DNA of 64,000 nt from Ridgeia piscesae (GCA_025642075.2 JAODUO010001197.1:65001-129000); one strand, 5' to 3'; numbered from the stretch's first letter, positions 1 through 11,406 are shown. Translations and numbers: made by a program. The notes: generated from the letters alone by a model not told the origin.

Positions 1-90
1 GCAAGATAGGCAGATGTGGAAGCAGCATGCTGAGGCATTCGCCCAACGACGGGACACTATTGCTCCACGATGATGATGATAATGATGACA

Positions 91-345
<255 letters not shown>

Positions 346-746
346 TTATCTTAGTGTCTCTGGTTCAATTCCGTAAAACAATGATTCAATTATGGTAGTC
401 ATGTTTACATATTTTAACGACTATTGTCGACAATAATAAGGAGGGTTTTACTTTGGACTTTAGTGTCTAAATAAAGTTATTATGTTATTATTCAGTCTGG
501 AATGAAGTACTCTCTACTCGTACATATCACAGTAGTCATGACTCGCCACCACACCGACTTTGGCTTGGCATCCCTTGCTCAGATACACATCCAGTTTTCT
601 GGTAAATGCTGTCAAAATTGTATTATTATTATTATTACTGTCATAATGTTTATTTGCACAAGCGGCAATAACATGTTAGTTATGTTAGTACCTTTCTACA
701 TTAGTTTCCTACACGTAGACCCGATGCCTCCGTCGTGTGTTGCTAG

Positions 747-927
747 TGCGTCAACGACTCTCGTCGCCTCCCGCAAAGAGTGCTGGTCTTCCTAAAGAGG
801 TATCCTATAATGCAGACTGACGTGCTGGCTTATTCGGGTCAGCCTCTCTTCTCTCACCACAACGTCATCCTGCAGCGTATTGCCATCGACCGGTCCGACG
901 ACGGCGACGTGTTCTTCCTCGGCTCCG
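747..927 (+). CDS. Semaphorin internal exon (late sema domain)
   Basis: This exon encodes about 60 residues from the C-terminal third of a semaphorin's seven-bladed sema propeller, the domain that binds plexin receptors. It begins CVNDSRRLPQRVLVFLKRYP, which matches the family pattern C..S..LP...L.F...HPLM. It continues to ILQRIAIDRSDDGDVFFLGS, the blade that reads RI.VD......VLFIGTD in the family. The frame is closed by a TAG at 744-746 that is itself the end of a TGCTAG acceptor, so the start is well fixed. The exon leaves in phase 1 at the donor GTTAGT (928). Joining its last G to AT at 2738 makes an Asp codon and restores the family motif GSDRG. No earlier exon is recognisable in 1-746. 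The secreted Sema-2 type is the closest I recall, but the subclass is uncertain. Confidence 0.88.
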
Positions 928-2393
928 GTTAGTCGCCACATTGTACGTGCAGGCACATTGATGCTCTGTCACCACCGACGTGTTCTTCCTCGGCTCCGGT
1001 TAGTCGCCACGTTGTACGTGCAGGCACATTGGTGCTCTGTCACCACCGACGTGTTCTTCCTCGGCTCCGGTTAGTCGCCATGTTGTACGTGCAGGCACAT
1101 TGATGCTCTGTCACCACCGACGTGTTCTTCCTCGGCTCCGGTTAGTCGCCACGTTGTACGTGCAGGCACATTGATGCTCTGTCACCACCGACGTGTTCTT
1201 CCTCGGCTCCGGTTAGTCGCCACGTTGTACGTGCAGGCACGTTGATGCTCTGTCACCACCGACGTGTTCTTCCTCGGCTCCGGTTAGTCGCCACGTTGTA
1301 CGTGCAGGCACGTTGATGCTCTGTCACCACCGACGTGTTCTTCCTCGGCTCCGGTTAGTCGCCACGTTGTACGTGCAGGCACATTGATGCTCTATCACCA
1401 CCGACGTGTTCTTCCTCGGCTCCGGTTAGTCGCCACGTTGTACGTGCAGGCACATTGATGCTCTGTCACCACCGACGTGTTCTTCCTCGGCTCCGGTTAG
1501 TCGCCACGTTGTACGTGCAGGCACATTGATGATCTGTCACCACCGACGTGTTCTTCCTCGGCTCCGGTTAGTCGCCACGTTGTACGTGCAGGCACATTGA
1601 TGCTCTGTCACCACCGACGTGTTCTTCCTCGGCTCCGGTTAGTCGCCACGTTGTACGTGCAGGCACATTGATGCTCTATCACCACCGACGTGTTCTTCCT
1701 CGGCTCCGGTTAGTCGCCACGTTGTACGTGCAGGCACATTGATGCTCTGTCACCACCGACGTGTTCTTCCTCGGCTCCGGTTAGTCGCCACGTTGTACGT
1801 GCAGGCACATTGATGCTCTGTCACCACCGACGTGTTCTTCCTCGGCTCCGGTTAGTCGCCACGTTGTACGTGCAGGCACATTGATGCTCTGTCACCACCG
1901 ACGTGTTCTTCCTCGGCTCCGGTTAGTCGCCACGTTGTACGTGCAGGCACATTGATGCTCTGTCACCACCGACGTGTTCTTCCTCGGCTCCGGTTAGTCG
2001 CCACGTTGTACGTGCAGGCACATTGATGCTCTATCACCACCGACGTGTTCTTCCTCGGCTCCGGTTAGTCGCCACGTTGTACGTGCAGGCACATTGATGC
2101 TCTGTCACCACCGACGTGTTCTTCCTCGGCTCCGGTTAGTCGCCACGTTGTACGTGCAGGCACATTGATGCTCTGTCACCACCGACGTGTTCTTCCTCGG
2201 CTCCGGTTAGTCGCCACGTTGTACGTGCAGGCACATTGATGATCTGTCACCACCGACGTGTTCTTCCTCGGCTCCGGTTAGTCGCCACGTTGTACGTGCA
2301 GGCACATTGATGCTCTGTCACCACCGACGTGTTCTTCCTCGGCTCCGGTTAGTCGCCACGTTGTACGTGCAGGCACATTGATGCTCTGTCACC
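905..2393. repeat. 71-bp minisatellite carrying the exon end and 5' splice site
   Basis: About 21 head-to-tail units of exactly 71 bp fill most of the intron between the two clear semaphorin exons. The splice-site position repeats at 928, 999, 1070 and so on to 2348, which is 20 steps of 71. Each unit contains the last 20-odd bases of the upstream coding exon (CGACGTGTTCTTCCTCGG onward) followed by the donor GTTAGT and about 45 intronic bases. The units are nearly identical, with a few shared variants (CATTGATG/CGTTGATG, CTCTGTC/CTCTATC, GATCTG). This points to recent unequal exchange starting from a duplication across the exon/intron border. Confidence 0.96.
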
Positions 2394-2628
2394 ACTTGGT
2401 CTGCAGCCAGCGACAGCAGTGAATAATTGCTAACTTAATCCTATTTGAATTATGACAAATTTCATATGCGAAAGGGTATGACTGGGAAGAAAAATCTGAC
2501 ACAGGCATCTTTATACCCTCTGTATTTTGCTACTCTATGAATCAGGCAGCAGTTATTGGCCCTCCTTTCCCCACTTTCTAGTTTTGTTTTCCGGGATTGG
2601 GGGCATGACCCCCGGCCTCCCTCTGGCA

Positions 2629-2631
<3 letters not shown>

Positions 2632-2722
<91 letters not shown>
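2632..2722. repeat. (TA)n microsatellite
   Basis: About 90 bases of uninterrupted alternating T and A. It sits directly before the acceptor of the second semaphorin exon, so the usual polypyrimidine tract there is reduced to TCATGTTCTCCAG. Confidence 0.97.
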
Positions 2723-2725
<3 letters not shown>

Positions 2726-2737
2726 CATGTTCTCCAG

Positions 2738-3014
2738 ATCGTGGGCTCGTCTACAAAGTGGTATATACGACAAAATTCGGCAAAGCACGCAGCGACATCG
2801 TGGCGGTTTGGCACCCTTTCGACGAGGTGTCTCCAATTTGGCAGATGAAGTTTATTGCACGAAGTACGAAGCGGCGGCGTCTTTACGTGAGCACAGACCA
2901 TAGCATTGTTCAGATCGACGTGGCGCAGTGTGGCAACTACACATCATGCTCGCAGTGCGTCCGGGATGTCTATTGCCAATGGCAGGCTACGGCCAGCATC
3001 TGCACCGACTTTCG
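2738..3014 (+). CDS. Semaphorin internal exon (end of sema domain and PSI domain)
   Basis: About 91 residues continue directly from the exon ending at 927. RGLVYKVV is the last-blade motif. PIWQMKF and [19 protein letters not shown] match the family's closing strands (PI..M.., LYV.S..GV.QV.L..C). The cysteine-rich [18 protein letters not shown] is a PSI domain, with CVRDVYCQW matching the near-universal C.RDPYC.W. The acceptor is TTCTCCAG (AG at 2736-2737) and the donor is a strong GTAAGT at 3015. The exon enters completing an Asp codon and leaves in phase 2. The CVRDxYCxW form and the QID run resemble invertebrate secreted Sema-2 proteins as I remember them. A plexin is less likely because of the C..S..LP motif in the preceding exon. 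The gene is partial: its 5' end lies left of the window. Confidence 0.9.
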
Positions 3015-3936
3015 GTAAGTAACACGTGGCCACGGCAAAGTAGGGATTGTTAGAATTGGAACAGTTTTGCCCGACAATAAAGAAACAGAACAACATCATA
3101 TAGGAATACAAATGTCACAGAAGGTTACTCTAGGTTGTGTATCTTTAGAGTGTATCACAATTGTATGCTGTTTATGCACAATCGTTGTGCTAATCCGTCC
3201 ATCTATCACGTTTGTACAACACCTGCTAAGTGCGTATTTTAATATCATGTTTTAGTGAATATATAAAAGGAAAACATTATCGAATATTTGGGCAGGCGTA
3301 AGTTGATATAGGATGACACTTTCCAGCTAGAAACCTAAACAAATTGTGCTGTGTTTCAACCATCTTGTAGTTAATGTGAATACGACTTTGTAAACTCGAA
3401 AATTTGGACGAGGCCTGACTTTACCATTTACACAGTTAGTTTAGGGGGTACGAATTCGTATATACGGCCTACATTAAACACGACCCCTTTGGAAAGCATT
3501 ATTGAATCTCTACGTTATAAGTGAGTATTTTGTGGCGCCATGTGGAAGTATACCCCTACGGCTTAGACGAACTTGTGAAGATGTTATAGAAATACAGAAT
3601 CCTACCACGAGACGCACAACGTGCATAGGCATCGACGTCAGCGCTGATTTCTCTAACAACAAGTTGATTGAATTATATTAAGCTACAAAATCAAGACGTA
3701 TAATTTCTTTGTAGGTTATGATAACATAAGTTGAATTGTCAATATAATTTCTTTGTAGGCTTATGATAACATAAGTTGGATTGTCACCATAAGGGCAGTC
3801 TCATGCCCTCATGATGACGTATCGAAGGCTTCGTTCAAAATGTCATGCTTATAAAACAATTTCGGAATATCGTGCCTTTAAGCTCGGGTTTCTGAAATAC
3901 TGAAGGTATTTGTTTTGTGAAACAATTGTGTTACAG
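3015..3936 (+). other. Semaphorin intron; 46-bp tandem duplication inside
   Basis: No exon or known element is seen here. At about 3698-3780 a segment of roughly 46 bp (ATAATTTCTTTGTAGG.. to ..ATAAGTTG) is present twice in tandem with few differences. Both copies contain TTTCTTTGTAGG, a good-looking 3' splice site. Confidence 0.5.
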
Positions 3937-3971
3937 AACGGTGACTGATACGGGACAAACCAGATGCAAAG
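3937..3971 (+). CDS. Candidate semaphorin micro-exon after the PSI domain
   Basis: A 35-base segment lies between GTGTTACAG and the donor GTAAGC. It enters in the phase left by the exon ending at 3014 and reads TVTDTGQTRCK before leaving in phase 1. Phase agreement, both splice consensuses and lack of a stop support it, but it is short enough to occur by chance. In semaphorins a linker of tens of residues separates PSI from Ig, so a small exon here is plausible. Confidence 0.35.
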
Positions 3972-4069
3972 GTAAGCTGTGCAACACGTAGATGGATGAG
4001 CAAGAGTAAAGGGGTGTTTACTTTTAGTCAGGCTAACGTATTTTTGTTTAATTTTACTGCTTGCACTAG

Positions 4070-4116
4070 GGGCAGGAACTGTTATGAGGATAATCCATGA
4101 TCCCTACGGATGTGAT
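4070..4116 (+). CDS. Candidate semaphorin micro-exon
   Basis: It lies between TTGCACTAG and the donor GTAAGA. It accepts the phase of the 3937-3971 candidate and reads GAGTVMRIIHDPYGCD, leaving in phase 0. A second acceptor AG at 4074-4075 keeps the same frame. I recognise no domain in it. If 5581 is the true next exon (also phase-compatible with 3971), this segment would be skipped or intronic. Confidence 0.25.
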
Positions 4117-5580
4117 GTAAGAACTCCACGTTTTCGAAATATATACTGCTTGGAACGCGAAACGCAGCGAGTGCGTGAAACAATCGCAGGAACCAATTCC
4201 ACGCGACGAATACCTGCAGGGAAACCGACTCCTGCTTCGTGAATTAAGTTGCTTGGAATATGATATAGACACGGACACAACAATAGACTTCCGTCTACAC
4301 CTGTGCCAATAGTAATGTAGTACGAATATGATTGGGCAATTCCACACTATCGCGATTCACGACTACATCCTCTCGCGAACATGCAACTTACTTTCTATCC
4401 AACATTCGTCGTTTTGAACAAACATCGAGCGTTACCAATTTGAACGAGAAAGTTATAATGTTCATGTAACGACGCTGTGGGTTCTGTATTATCATCATGA
4501 CTCTCACGACTCGGACTGCAACCAAACTATACCATTGCTAATTTTGCTAAAGCATTACTTGGCACTATAGGCCTATCCGCGTGCCTGGCGGAAACAATGT
4601 AATTTCCAGTTTCCGGATCACGTTATTATAATGACGGTTATGTTAAAATACAAGTGACAATAACTATGTGGAAATAGACTGAACAAATCCTAAAAAGCAC
4701 GGAGCAGCAACTTTGTCCTGACATTACGATGCACATTGGAGGGCAGAACCATTCTAACAAAGATCAACGAGAGCTGCGAAGGAAGTCCTAGAATGAAACC
4801 CAATAAGAAATCAAAGGCAACATTTAAAGCAGAAAGTGTCTTACGAGTCATTGTTTACACGAAAGGTGTAGATTTATAACTAAAATAGCTTCCGAATACG
4901 TTATATCGTATGTTCCATCCCACAGTATATTCCATTGAAATTCTTGCCCCAAAGATTTTCTTTATGAGAAAAACATTAGTTGGAGTGTAAAACTGACAAC
5001 TGTGTGGGAAATGGCATGCGTGAACAGTAGTGCAGTTCACATATATACCTGTTTTCGATATTGTTGGCAGAAGTATAAATCAGGAGTGGTTACAGAGAGG
5101 GTAGCCTGGGGCACACAGAATTTCCAACTATGACCCGCGAGGTTCTTCAAATATAACTCCAGACTTTTCCTAAACATCAACTGTTCCTGACGTTGGGAGA
5201 CGGAGCGAGGTAACTGTTGAAGATATTCGGTCGCCGGAACTTCAGTTTCAATACCGCTCTAGGTTCGCATGCGCAAAGTCTAAATGTCCGGGGACACGTG
5301 CATCCAGCCTTTTCGTCACGTGACCGGTTGCTTAACAACGTGTCCGTGAAACCATAAAATGGATACCGGACACATGGAGCGTTTGGACATCCCATTATAT
5401 TTGGTTGAAATTCTGGCCTGGAAGTATGCGGTAATGTTTGATTATTGAGATGGGTTTCCATCTATTAATCACGTGACTATATGTCTAGTTAAATCTCCTT
5501 CATACCATCAAAAATGCACGCCGAAGATGTGATATGGATTATGATATCCATTGTTTGTTTTATTGAAATTCCGGCTCTAG
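4117..5580 (+). other. Apparent intron, nothing recognised
   Basis: I find no domain, tandem repeat or known mobile element. The short open frames on the minus strand show no family motif and no splice partners. Confidence 0.4.
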
Positions 5581-5726
5581 AAAGACTGAAGGTGGTTATT
5601 TATGGAGTTCCGAAGGAGGGATGGATACAAGTCGAGGTTGTCTGTGAGCCAACAGTTGACAACATTTTGAAAGACGCCGAACAATCTCCCAACACTGCCC
5701 CCACCTTCCTGCGTCCTATGTCATGA
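5581..5726 (+). CDS. Candidate Ig-domain start exon of the semaphorin
   Basis: After the acceptor GGCTCTAG the frame reads RLKVVIYGVPKEGWIQVEVV, then C, and runs to a TGA at 5724. VIYGV....IQVEVVC resembles the first strands of the Ig domain that follows PSI in secreted semaphorins (family form IIYG.....LEC). It accepts the phase left at 3971. A donor-like GTGAGC at 5644 lies inside, so the open frame past that point may be intron. No Trp-containing C strand is seen before the stop. Confidence is moderate to low. Confidence 0.35.
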
Positions 5727-6045
5727 TGCGAGACAGCACGACCGTTGCTGAAGCTCTGGGCCTGCCACCAATATTTAACTTTATTACTGACACTAGTGAT
5801 AATGATAATAACATAACATGTATGTGCCTTGTTTGACCTAGTGCAATTAATTAGTATTAGTCGCTATTAGGTAAGAATTGTCAAGGGTATATATCTTAAC
5901 TAACATGGTTAGGATTTCACACGTTGCTTTCATGCACTTTAACATAACAAAAGTTATGACCTGTGGGATAAAGATCACGCAGTCAAATCAACGATAGCCA
6001 CATTGTTTCTAATGATCACATTCTTGCTGCTTCTTCTTTTTCCAG

Positions 6046-6285
6046 CCCCAGACATGAAGCCATGAGACATCGTCAGTGGCGGCGCCCATCTTGACTGCAT
6101 TCACAACGAGACCAGTGGGTGACGTCAAACCGCGACTGGTCGCAACTGGTCGTCAAAAACGTCACATATTTCCTTTCTCCCGATAACACACTCATTGTGA
6201 GGCACGAGCAGCCGATACAAGGAAGCTCCTACCGGTGCCCGAGTGGCGGTCAGGGCGAGAATGGGTTGACGGTTAGACTGTTGTC
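6046..6285 (+). CDS. Ig-like exon of the semaphorin, boundaries and integrity uncertain
   Basis: The frame starting at 6119 reads DWSQLVVKNVTYF and then DNTLIVRHEQPIQGSSYRCP, the E-F strands of an Ig domain ending in the diagnostic Y.C. It closes at a strong donor GTGAGT (6286). The strongest acceptor is TTCTTTTTCCAG (6045), but from there this frame meets TGA at 6092. The neighbouring frame reads VSGGAHLDCIHNETSG, itself Ig-strand-B-like, and stops at 6120. Either the exon really starts at about 6116 after GACCAG, or a base is missing in the GGG run at 6117-6119 (assembly error or genuine lesion). A TGA at 6063 precedes the LDC segment in its own frame. I cannot choose between a working short exon and a decayed one. 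Confidence 0.5.
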
Positions 6286-6511
6286 GTGAGTCTAACTACG
6301 CCAGACGAGGTCATCGTTCAAAGAACTCCCAATAAACATAGTCTTTGCGCAGTTTGTGTGAATTACTGAGAACACTTTAGTAATATTGAGTGTGTATAGA
6401 TTAGGTGATGTATCGGAACCGTTGATTTCCATCAGAGCTATCGCATCCCGGCAAACACAGAGACAGACATAAGGAGAGATAGACATAAAGGCAATATATA
6501 TATATGTATTT

Positions 6512-6563
<52 letters not shown>

Positions 6564-6601
6564 GTATATGTATATGTATTGTATGTTATGTGTATTGTAT
6601 G

Positions 6602-6668
<67 letters not shown>

Positions 6669-6680
6669 TATATATATATA

Positions 6681-6715
<35 letters not shown>

Positions 6716-6894
6716 CTTATAGAATGTATATGTATATATATATATACATACAGACAGACAGACAGACCGACCGACAGACAGACAGACAGACATACATCAG
6801 ACATATAGACAAGAATAACAACAGAAACACAGACGAAAACACATGACACAGAGGAAACACAGACAGACAGATAGAGATATATATATATATATAT

Positions 6895-6957
<63 letters not shown>

Positions 6958-8290
6958 GAAACATGTATTTCAATTGTATAAGAAGCACAGGAGATACCCG
7001 ATCAAAAAGCGTTTTTGTATCTAAAACGATCTGACCTTTTGCGCCAACTGTGTGACTTGCACATTTAAGGGGTTTGTAAATATACAAACAAATCCAAACA
7101 ATGTGGATGGGTGGGTGAAGGGTTCATTTGGATGTGGATGGGTGGGTGAATGTGTTTAGTTCTTCACAGTGAACACAAAATGAGAACATTTTCTGTTCTC
7201 TATTCAACTGTGCCTGTACACGTGTCCCTAGTGTTTTATATAATATGTCAGTTTAATTCTCTGACATGAATACAGAACACTTTTAGCAACTCCATCACTT
7301 GAAGAGAGAAACACATGTCAATGTGTCACTGCAATTGAGTTGGTCTTTCCCGTTCTGTTTGGTGAGGGGCGGGTGGGTGTCATCGATCCTATCCAAATTA
7401 ATTTGGATTATTGCATTTGTTTAAATATAGAGGCAAATAATCCAGGGTCCACATCACCCAGGGCCCAGTTAAGTGATAAAACACGTTCGAGAGTACAAAG
7501 CTCCTGGGGCGCCATTCAAGTGGGAATAAAATATAGTCCAGTTCTCCCGGGGGCCCCACTTAATTTGCCATTAATGTACACTAGACAACCACAGCAAAGT
7601 GAGTGAAATTGTTACGACCAATATTTAATAACATGTCCGGACTTTCCATCACAAACATTGATCCATAAACAATTCATTTCAGATGTGAAACCTGCAGTAA
7701 GCGCCATTCAGGTGGATACAAAATATGCTATGAAAATAGTACAAAAATATATGATGTTTCACCACAGACATGGGCATAGCGTGTCAGCAAACTTAACATT
7801 CTAAGTGTCTTCTCTCGTGGTTTTCTCAGCTAAAAGTAATCACCTATAATCTAGTCGGAAGGAGAGGGTACCGTGCTATGTCAACAATTCAGCAAAATGT
7901 CCCACGTATCATTTGTATGCAAATTAGTGCCGCCATTATCGATAAATATATTTTTCCTTATAATCTTGGCCAATATTGCACATAACTGCACAAATAAAGT
8001 GTCCAGACCCATGTTTTCAGGTTCAACGAACATACTAACATTCCTAAATTAACTACGTGTATCCTTGGCATATTATGCAAATTACACAGTGCCAATAATA
8101 TAAAAAATTGAACGTTTTCACTGTATATCAGCCAATATTGCAAGAAAATCGAAAGGATTTTGTTTGACAGCATTAATATAAAAACAAATCGTGTTATTTT
8201 ACGAGTAAATATTACGCTGGGGATCAATTCAAGGTATTATGAATACAGAAATTACGCTATTTTCATTTACCAACTCATTTAGGTATCTAG
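6286..8290 (+). other. Intron or spacer with microsatellites, no gene seen
   Basis: It contains the compound microsatellites listed separately and a short direct duplication at about 7100-7150 (ATGTGGATGGGTGGGTGAA twice). Two short segments near 7513 and 7693 share GCGCCATTCA.GTGG and AAAATAT. Nothing else is recognisable. Confidence 0.5.
6497..6955. repeat. Compound microsatellite: TA, GTATAT, CAGA, TA
   Basis: TA repeats at about 6515-6556, then a GTATAT hexamer run at about 6600-6668, more TA, a CAGA/CCGA tetramer run at about 6750-6795 and a final TA run at about 6880-6954. The open frames through it are low-complexity and not genes. Confidence 0.95.
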
Positions 8291-8413
8291 TGTTGGAACC
8301 GATGTGGTCCTGCGGTCCTGTCCTACCAAACTTATTGGTTGATCTCCTGGACACTGGTGGTTGTGAAAGAGGAAGACGAGGACGAGTTTGACTTTGACGA
8401 TGTCACTGAATGA
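8291..8413 (+). CDS. Candidate last coding exon with acidic tail
   Basis: After GGTATCTAG, 40 codons run to TGA and end in KEEDEDEFDFDDVTE. This frame is open only from the AG, because the TAG is part of the acceptor. A poly(A) signal AATAAA follows at 8490. If instead it is joined to the donor at 6286 in that exon's phase, another frame is used and stops after about 16 codons (SVGTDVVLRSCPTKLIG). Either reading makes this the end of the semaphorin transcript. I recognise no domain, and acidic tails arise easily by chance. Confidence 0.3.
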   Translation, partial: CWNRCGPAVLSYQTYWLISWTLVVVKEEDEDEFDFDDVTE

Positions 8414-8489
8414 CAACTATCACCTTGTAGCCCATGAGAGGTTGGGACGCGGCGGCTCAGAAAGGATCATTGTTTTTTTTACATAAAAA

Positions 8490-8495
8490 AATAAA
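8490..8495 (+). promoter_or_regulatory. Possible poly(A) signal
   Basis: AATAAA about 80 bases after the candidate stop at 8413. A second AATAAA is at 8756. Either could end the semaphorin transcript. The hexamer is common by chance in AT-rich DNA. Confidence 0.35.
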
Positions 8496-8519
8496 AGATT
8501 GGTAATTGAAGAAAGTGAA

Positions 8520-9329
8520 TTTCTGCATGCGCGATACCTTAAATTGTTCCCAGCTTAATATTTCCGCGTAAAAAACTTGCTTGAAATCTGAGCACGCACC
8601 TGCCCCGCATATTACAACTCACCCCGCATATTGTGCCAATTCCTGGCCCACAGTCCGTCCCGCACGACAGTAACTTGGCCCTCTTTGACTGCACCCAAAT
8701 GATGGTCGCAGGATTTGTATGGCGACGCATGTCTTCAAATTGTTATGGATGTCAAAATAAATAATAATAATTCAAGCCAGTATAATAAACTAAATGACAC
8801 CGGTTATCATGCTTGTTTACTGAACAAACGAATACCTAAATTAGCGCCATTCGACGGTTTGTCGACCTACGCATAGGATATCCTTGTAAATCAAAAGTAA
8901 CACGGGATAGGGAAGAACGTACGAAATTGACACGGTTCGAACTTTGAAGGATATCACACCAAAATGTCTTGGCGACCCAATTTTGGATCGCAACCTATGC
9001 GTTAAGAACCGCTCGTCTAGTTCATGTACGTCTGTACTCCTCTTGTCAAAGTCAGCATCAAACTGCTCCGTACAACCCGCCCATTTCCTCACCTTTCTTG
9101 TTCTTATCACAATAAGGGTAAGTTCTTATATTGCGCAGTATCGAGTAATCAGGACTGTTCAATGAGATTTACCCGTTCAATCGAACATCATCACAGTATT
9201 CTCTAAGGAGCATTCAGCCTCGCTGCATTTAATGCGCGAAAACATGTCGTACACAAATATCAGCCATGCGCTGTCTAAGTACTTACACATGCAATTGAGT
9301 GAACTGGAGCAATGTAGAGTGAACGATAT
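8520..9329. other. Intergenic, nothing recognised
   Basis: Only short open frames without family motifs, and no tandem repeats. The 89-codon minus-strand frame at 8841-9110 has no domain I know. Confidence 0.4.
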
Positions 9330-9399
9330 TGTCCAAGATTCGAACACGAGTTCTCTAAATTAAGGATCCGATGCTCCCCCACTGAGCCACCTGCCCTCC
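9330..9399 (-). repeat. tRNA-like head of a SINE or tRNA pseudogene
   Basis: Reading the minus strand, GTGGCTCAGTGGGGGAGC is a good A box and GTGTTCGAATCTT about 40 bases downstream is a good B box, as in a tRNA-derived SINE. The acceptor-stem halves do not pair well, so it is not a working tRNA gene. I cannot identify the SINE body. Confidence 0.6.
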
Positions 9400-10140
9400 A
9401 CTTTCTCAGATCTCTCGTCCCTCCGTCCTCCCTAGCCTAGCCTGGCCACATTCGCACAAAAACCACTTTCGCCTGCGTAGTTGCAATGGCGTCCCCTGGC
9501 GTTACTGATTACTAGAGACTGCCGGCTTTTCCAATCAACGATAAGACTATTGCGTTGGCCATCATCATTGCAGTAGATTGGATGCCACTATATACGACAA
9601 TTACTTCGCAGAATAAGTATCTCCTAGTGGTATAGTTGTTCGGACTATCAACAGCAAGACCTGCAGTAGCATCGCAATAATTAAGTCCAATGTGTACGTA
9701 CATACGCACATTATGTATAAAAACATTAGTAGCAGAAACGATATCAGCCATTCTTAGAATAGCCAGAATTATCACAAATAGTTCTACACAAGCTCTGATG
9801 ACTGATAACTTACATACTCAGATATAAAAACGCTAGATCAAAAAGACGAAACAATGAATGTAATATTTAGGCTGTGCTGCGTAATCCAGATTCAATGATA
9901 ACTAACCATATCGGATCAGTATTCTATTATCAAGGCTACTGCATTTTATGTGTAGCAGGATTCTGCTTCAACAACAACGTTTTGTTTTTATTGAAATCAA
10001 ATCATGCTATTGTAAAATATCTGACTGGATGTTCCCGACCGTCGAGCGACAGTAAAGTGTGTGTTCAATGTTGACGCGGCTACGCGGTGTGGTGCGTGGC
10101 AACGTTTTAATATAACAATTGTGGAAGATAAACTCAAGAA
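9400..10140. other. Intergenic, nothing recognised
   Basis: AT-rich sequence with no family-like open frame and no tandem array. Confidence 0.4.
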
Positions 10141-10144
10141 AATT

Positions 10145-10226
10145 AGCATACATACATACATACATACACAAAATATTATATACAAAAAAACATGTGTATG
10201 TGTGTGTATGTGTGTATGTGTGTAAT
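10145..10226. repeat. CATA and GTGTAT microsatellite near the LINE 3' end
   Basis: CATA repeats (10147-10168) and a GTGTATGT run (10193-10222) lie just beyond the 3' end of the minus-strand LINE. CR1-group LINEs often end in short simple repeats, so this may be the tail of the element. Confidence 0.7.
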
Positions 10227-10370
10227 AACACAAGTTTTATTAGCAACTCAACTGAGTTGGATTGATATTACAATAGGTTACAATTAACTCATCAAAATAT
10301 CATAAAATTTTGTATTTCATACAATAGAAATACATTTGATACCGCAAATCATACCGTGTTAATAGCCTTT

Positions 10371-11406
10371 TTACTGACAGTTGTATAAAGCCCACGGTAT
10401 AAAGGAGTTACGGAATCTATTCGTTCTAGTAACTGGTAACGGGTACACATTTTGTTGTCTAATATTGTATTCGATATGTCTTTTGTCAGGCAGCAGATAA
10501 TTTAATCTGTGTGTGCCGACTTTAATTTTATCTAAATATTTTTGACAAATGCTGTCCCGTCTTACATTCAACGTATCCAGGTTAACACGTCTAAGTATTT
10601 CCGCGTAACCCAATCCAGGAAAAATACATTTTAGTGCCCTTTTTTATAACTTCAATATTGTCAGACAAATATTGGGGCAAGTTAGTGTGCCATACAGGAC
10701 ATGCATATTATAGAACTGGTCTCACCACACTAACATATACACTGACCAGATCTTTCTGTGTAATCCCTGCACGCTTTAACTGATATAACATGTACAAGCG
10801 TTTACCAGCCTTTTTCACAATATTATCCACGTGTTTGTTCCATGTCAGATCCTGAGAAATGGTCACACCTAATAGTTTGGCATGGCAAACTTGTGCTATG
10901 TCCCTCCCATCAATCTTTATATTCGGGATAGTGCTTCTGAAATTGCCATCTTGTGCAAAACTAATGATTATTTCTTTTGATTTTTCCGAATTAATTTTCA
11001 TGTCATTCTGTTCTGTCCATCTAGCAGCAATATCAACCGACTCTTGTATAACAGATACATCATTTCTGTCGCATATTTCAAATAACATACTGTCATCTAT
11101 ATACTTATATAATGGATCAGTCGTTCTTAAATCATTTATGTAAACAAGGAAACATTTAGGTCCAGACAATGTCCCTTACGGTACTCCCCCATTGGGATAA
11201 TCAGAATGGGAATATTCATTTCCTATTTTTACTCGTTGAGCTCTGTCTAATAGAAATGTTGTCATCCATCTTAAAATATGTGCGGGCAACCCATACGACT
11301 GTACCTTATCTAGCAACAAATGATGATTAATAAGATCAAACGCTTTGCTAAAGTCTAGCATTACAACTCTGACATAAGAATTCAATTTATCTGTCGCCCT
11401 ACACAC
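10371..11406 (-). pseudogene. LINE ORF2, catalytic half of reverse transcriptase, broken
   Basis: The frame beginning near 11406 gives VVMLDFSKAFDLINHH (motif A, catalytic Asp) up to NGGVP. A TAA at 11176-11178 then replaces the Gln of the GVPQG motif, and the same frame resumes with GTLSGPKCFLVYINDL. The catalytic box is YIDD, where YADD or FADD is usual. The thumb follows (VCHAKLLGVTISQDLTWNKH, YVSVVRPVL). A final segment in another frame (10371-10613) gives the C-terminal tail. It is clearly not a working enzyme. Confidence 0.87.

Noticed and set aside
4066..4347. 93-codon minus-strand frame
   Set aside because: No recognisable motif; it overlaps the plus-strand candidate micro-exon and lies in the presumed semaphorin intron.
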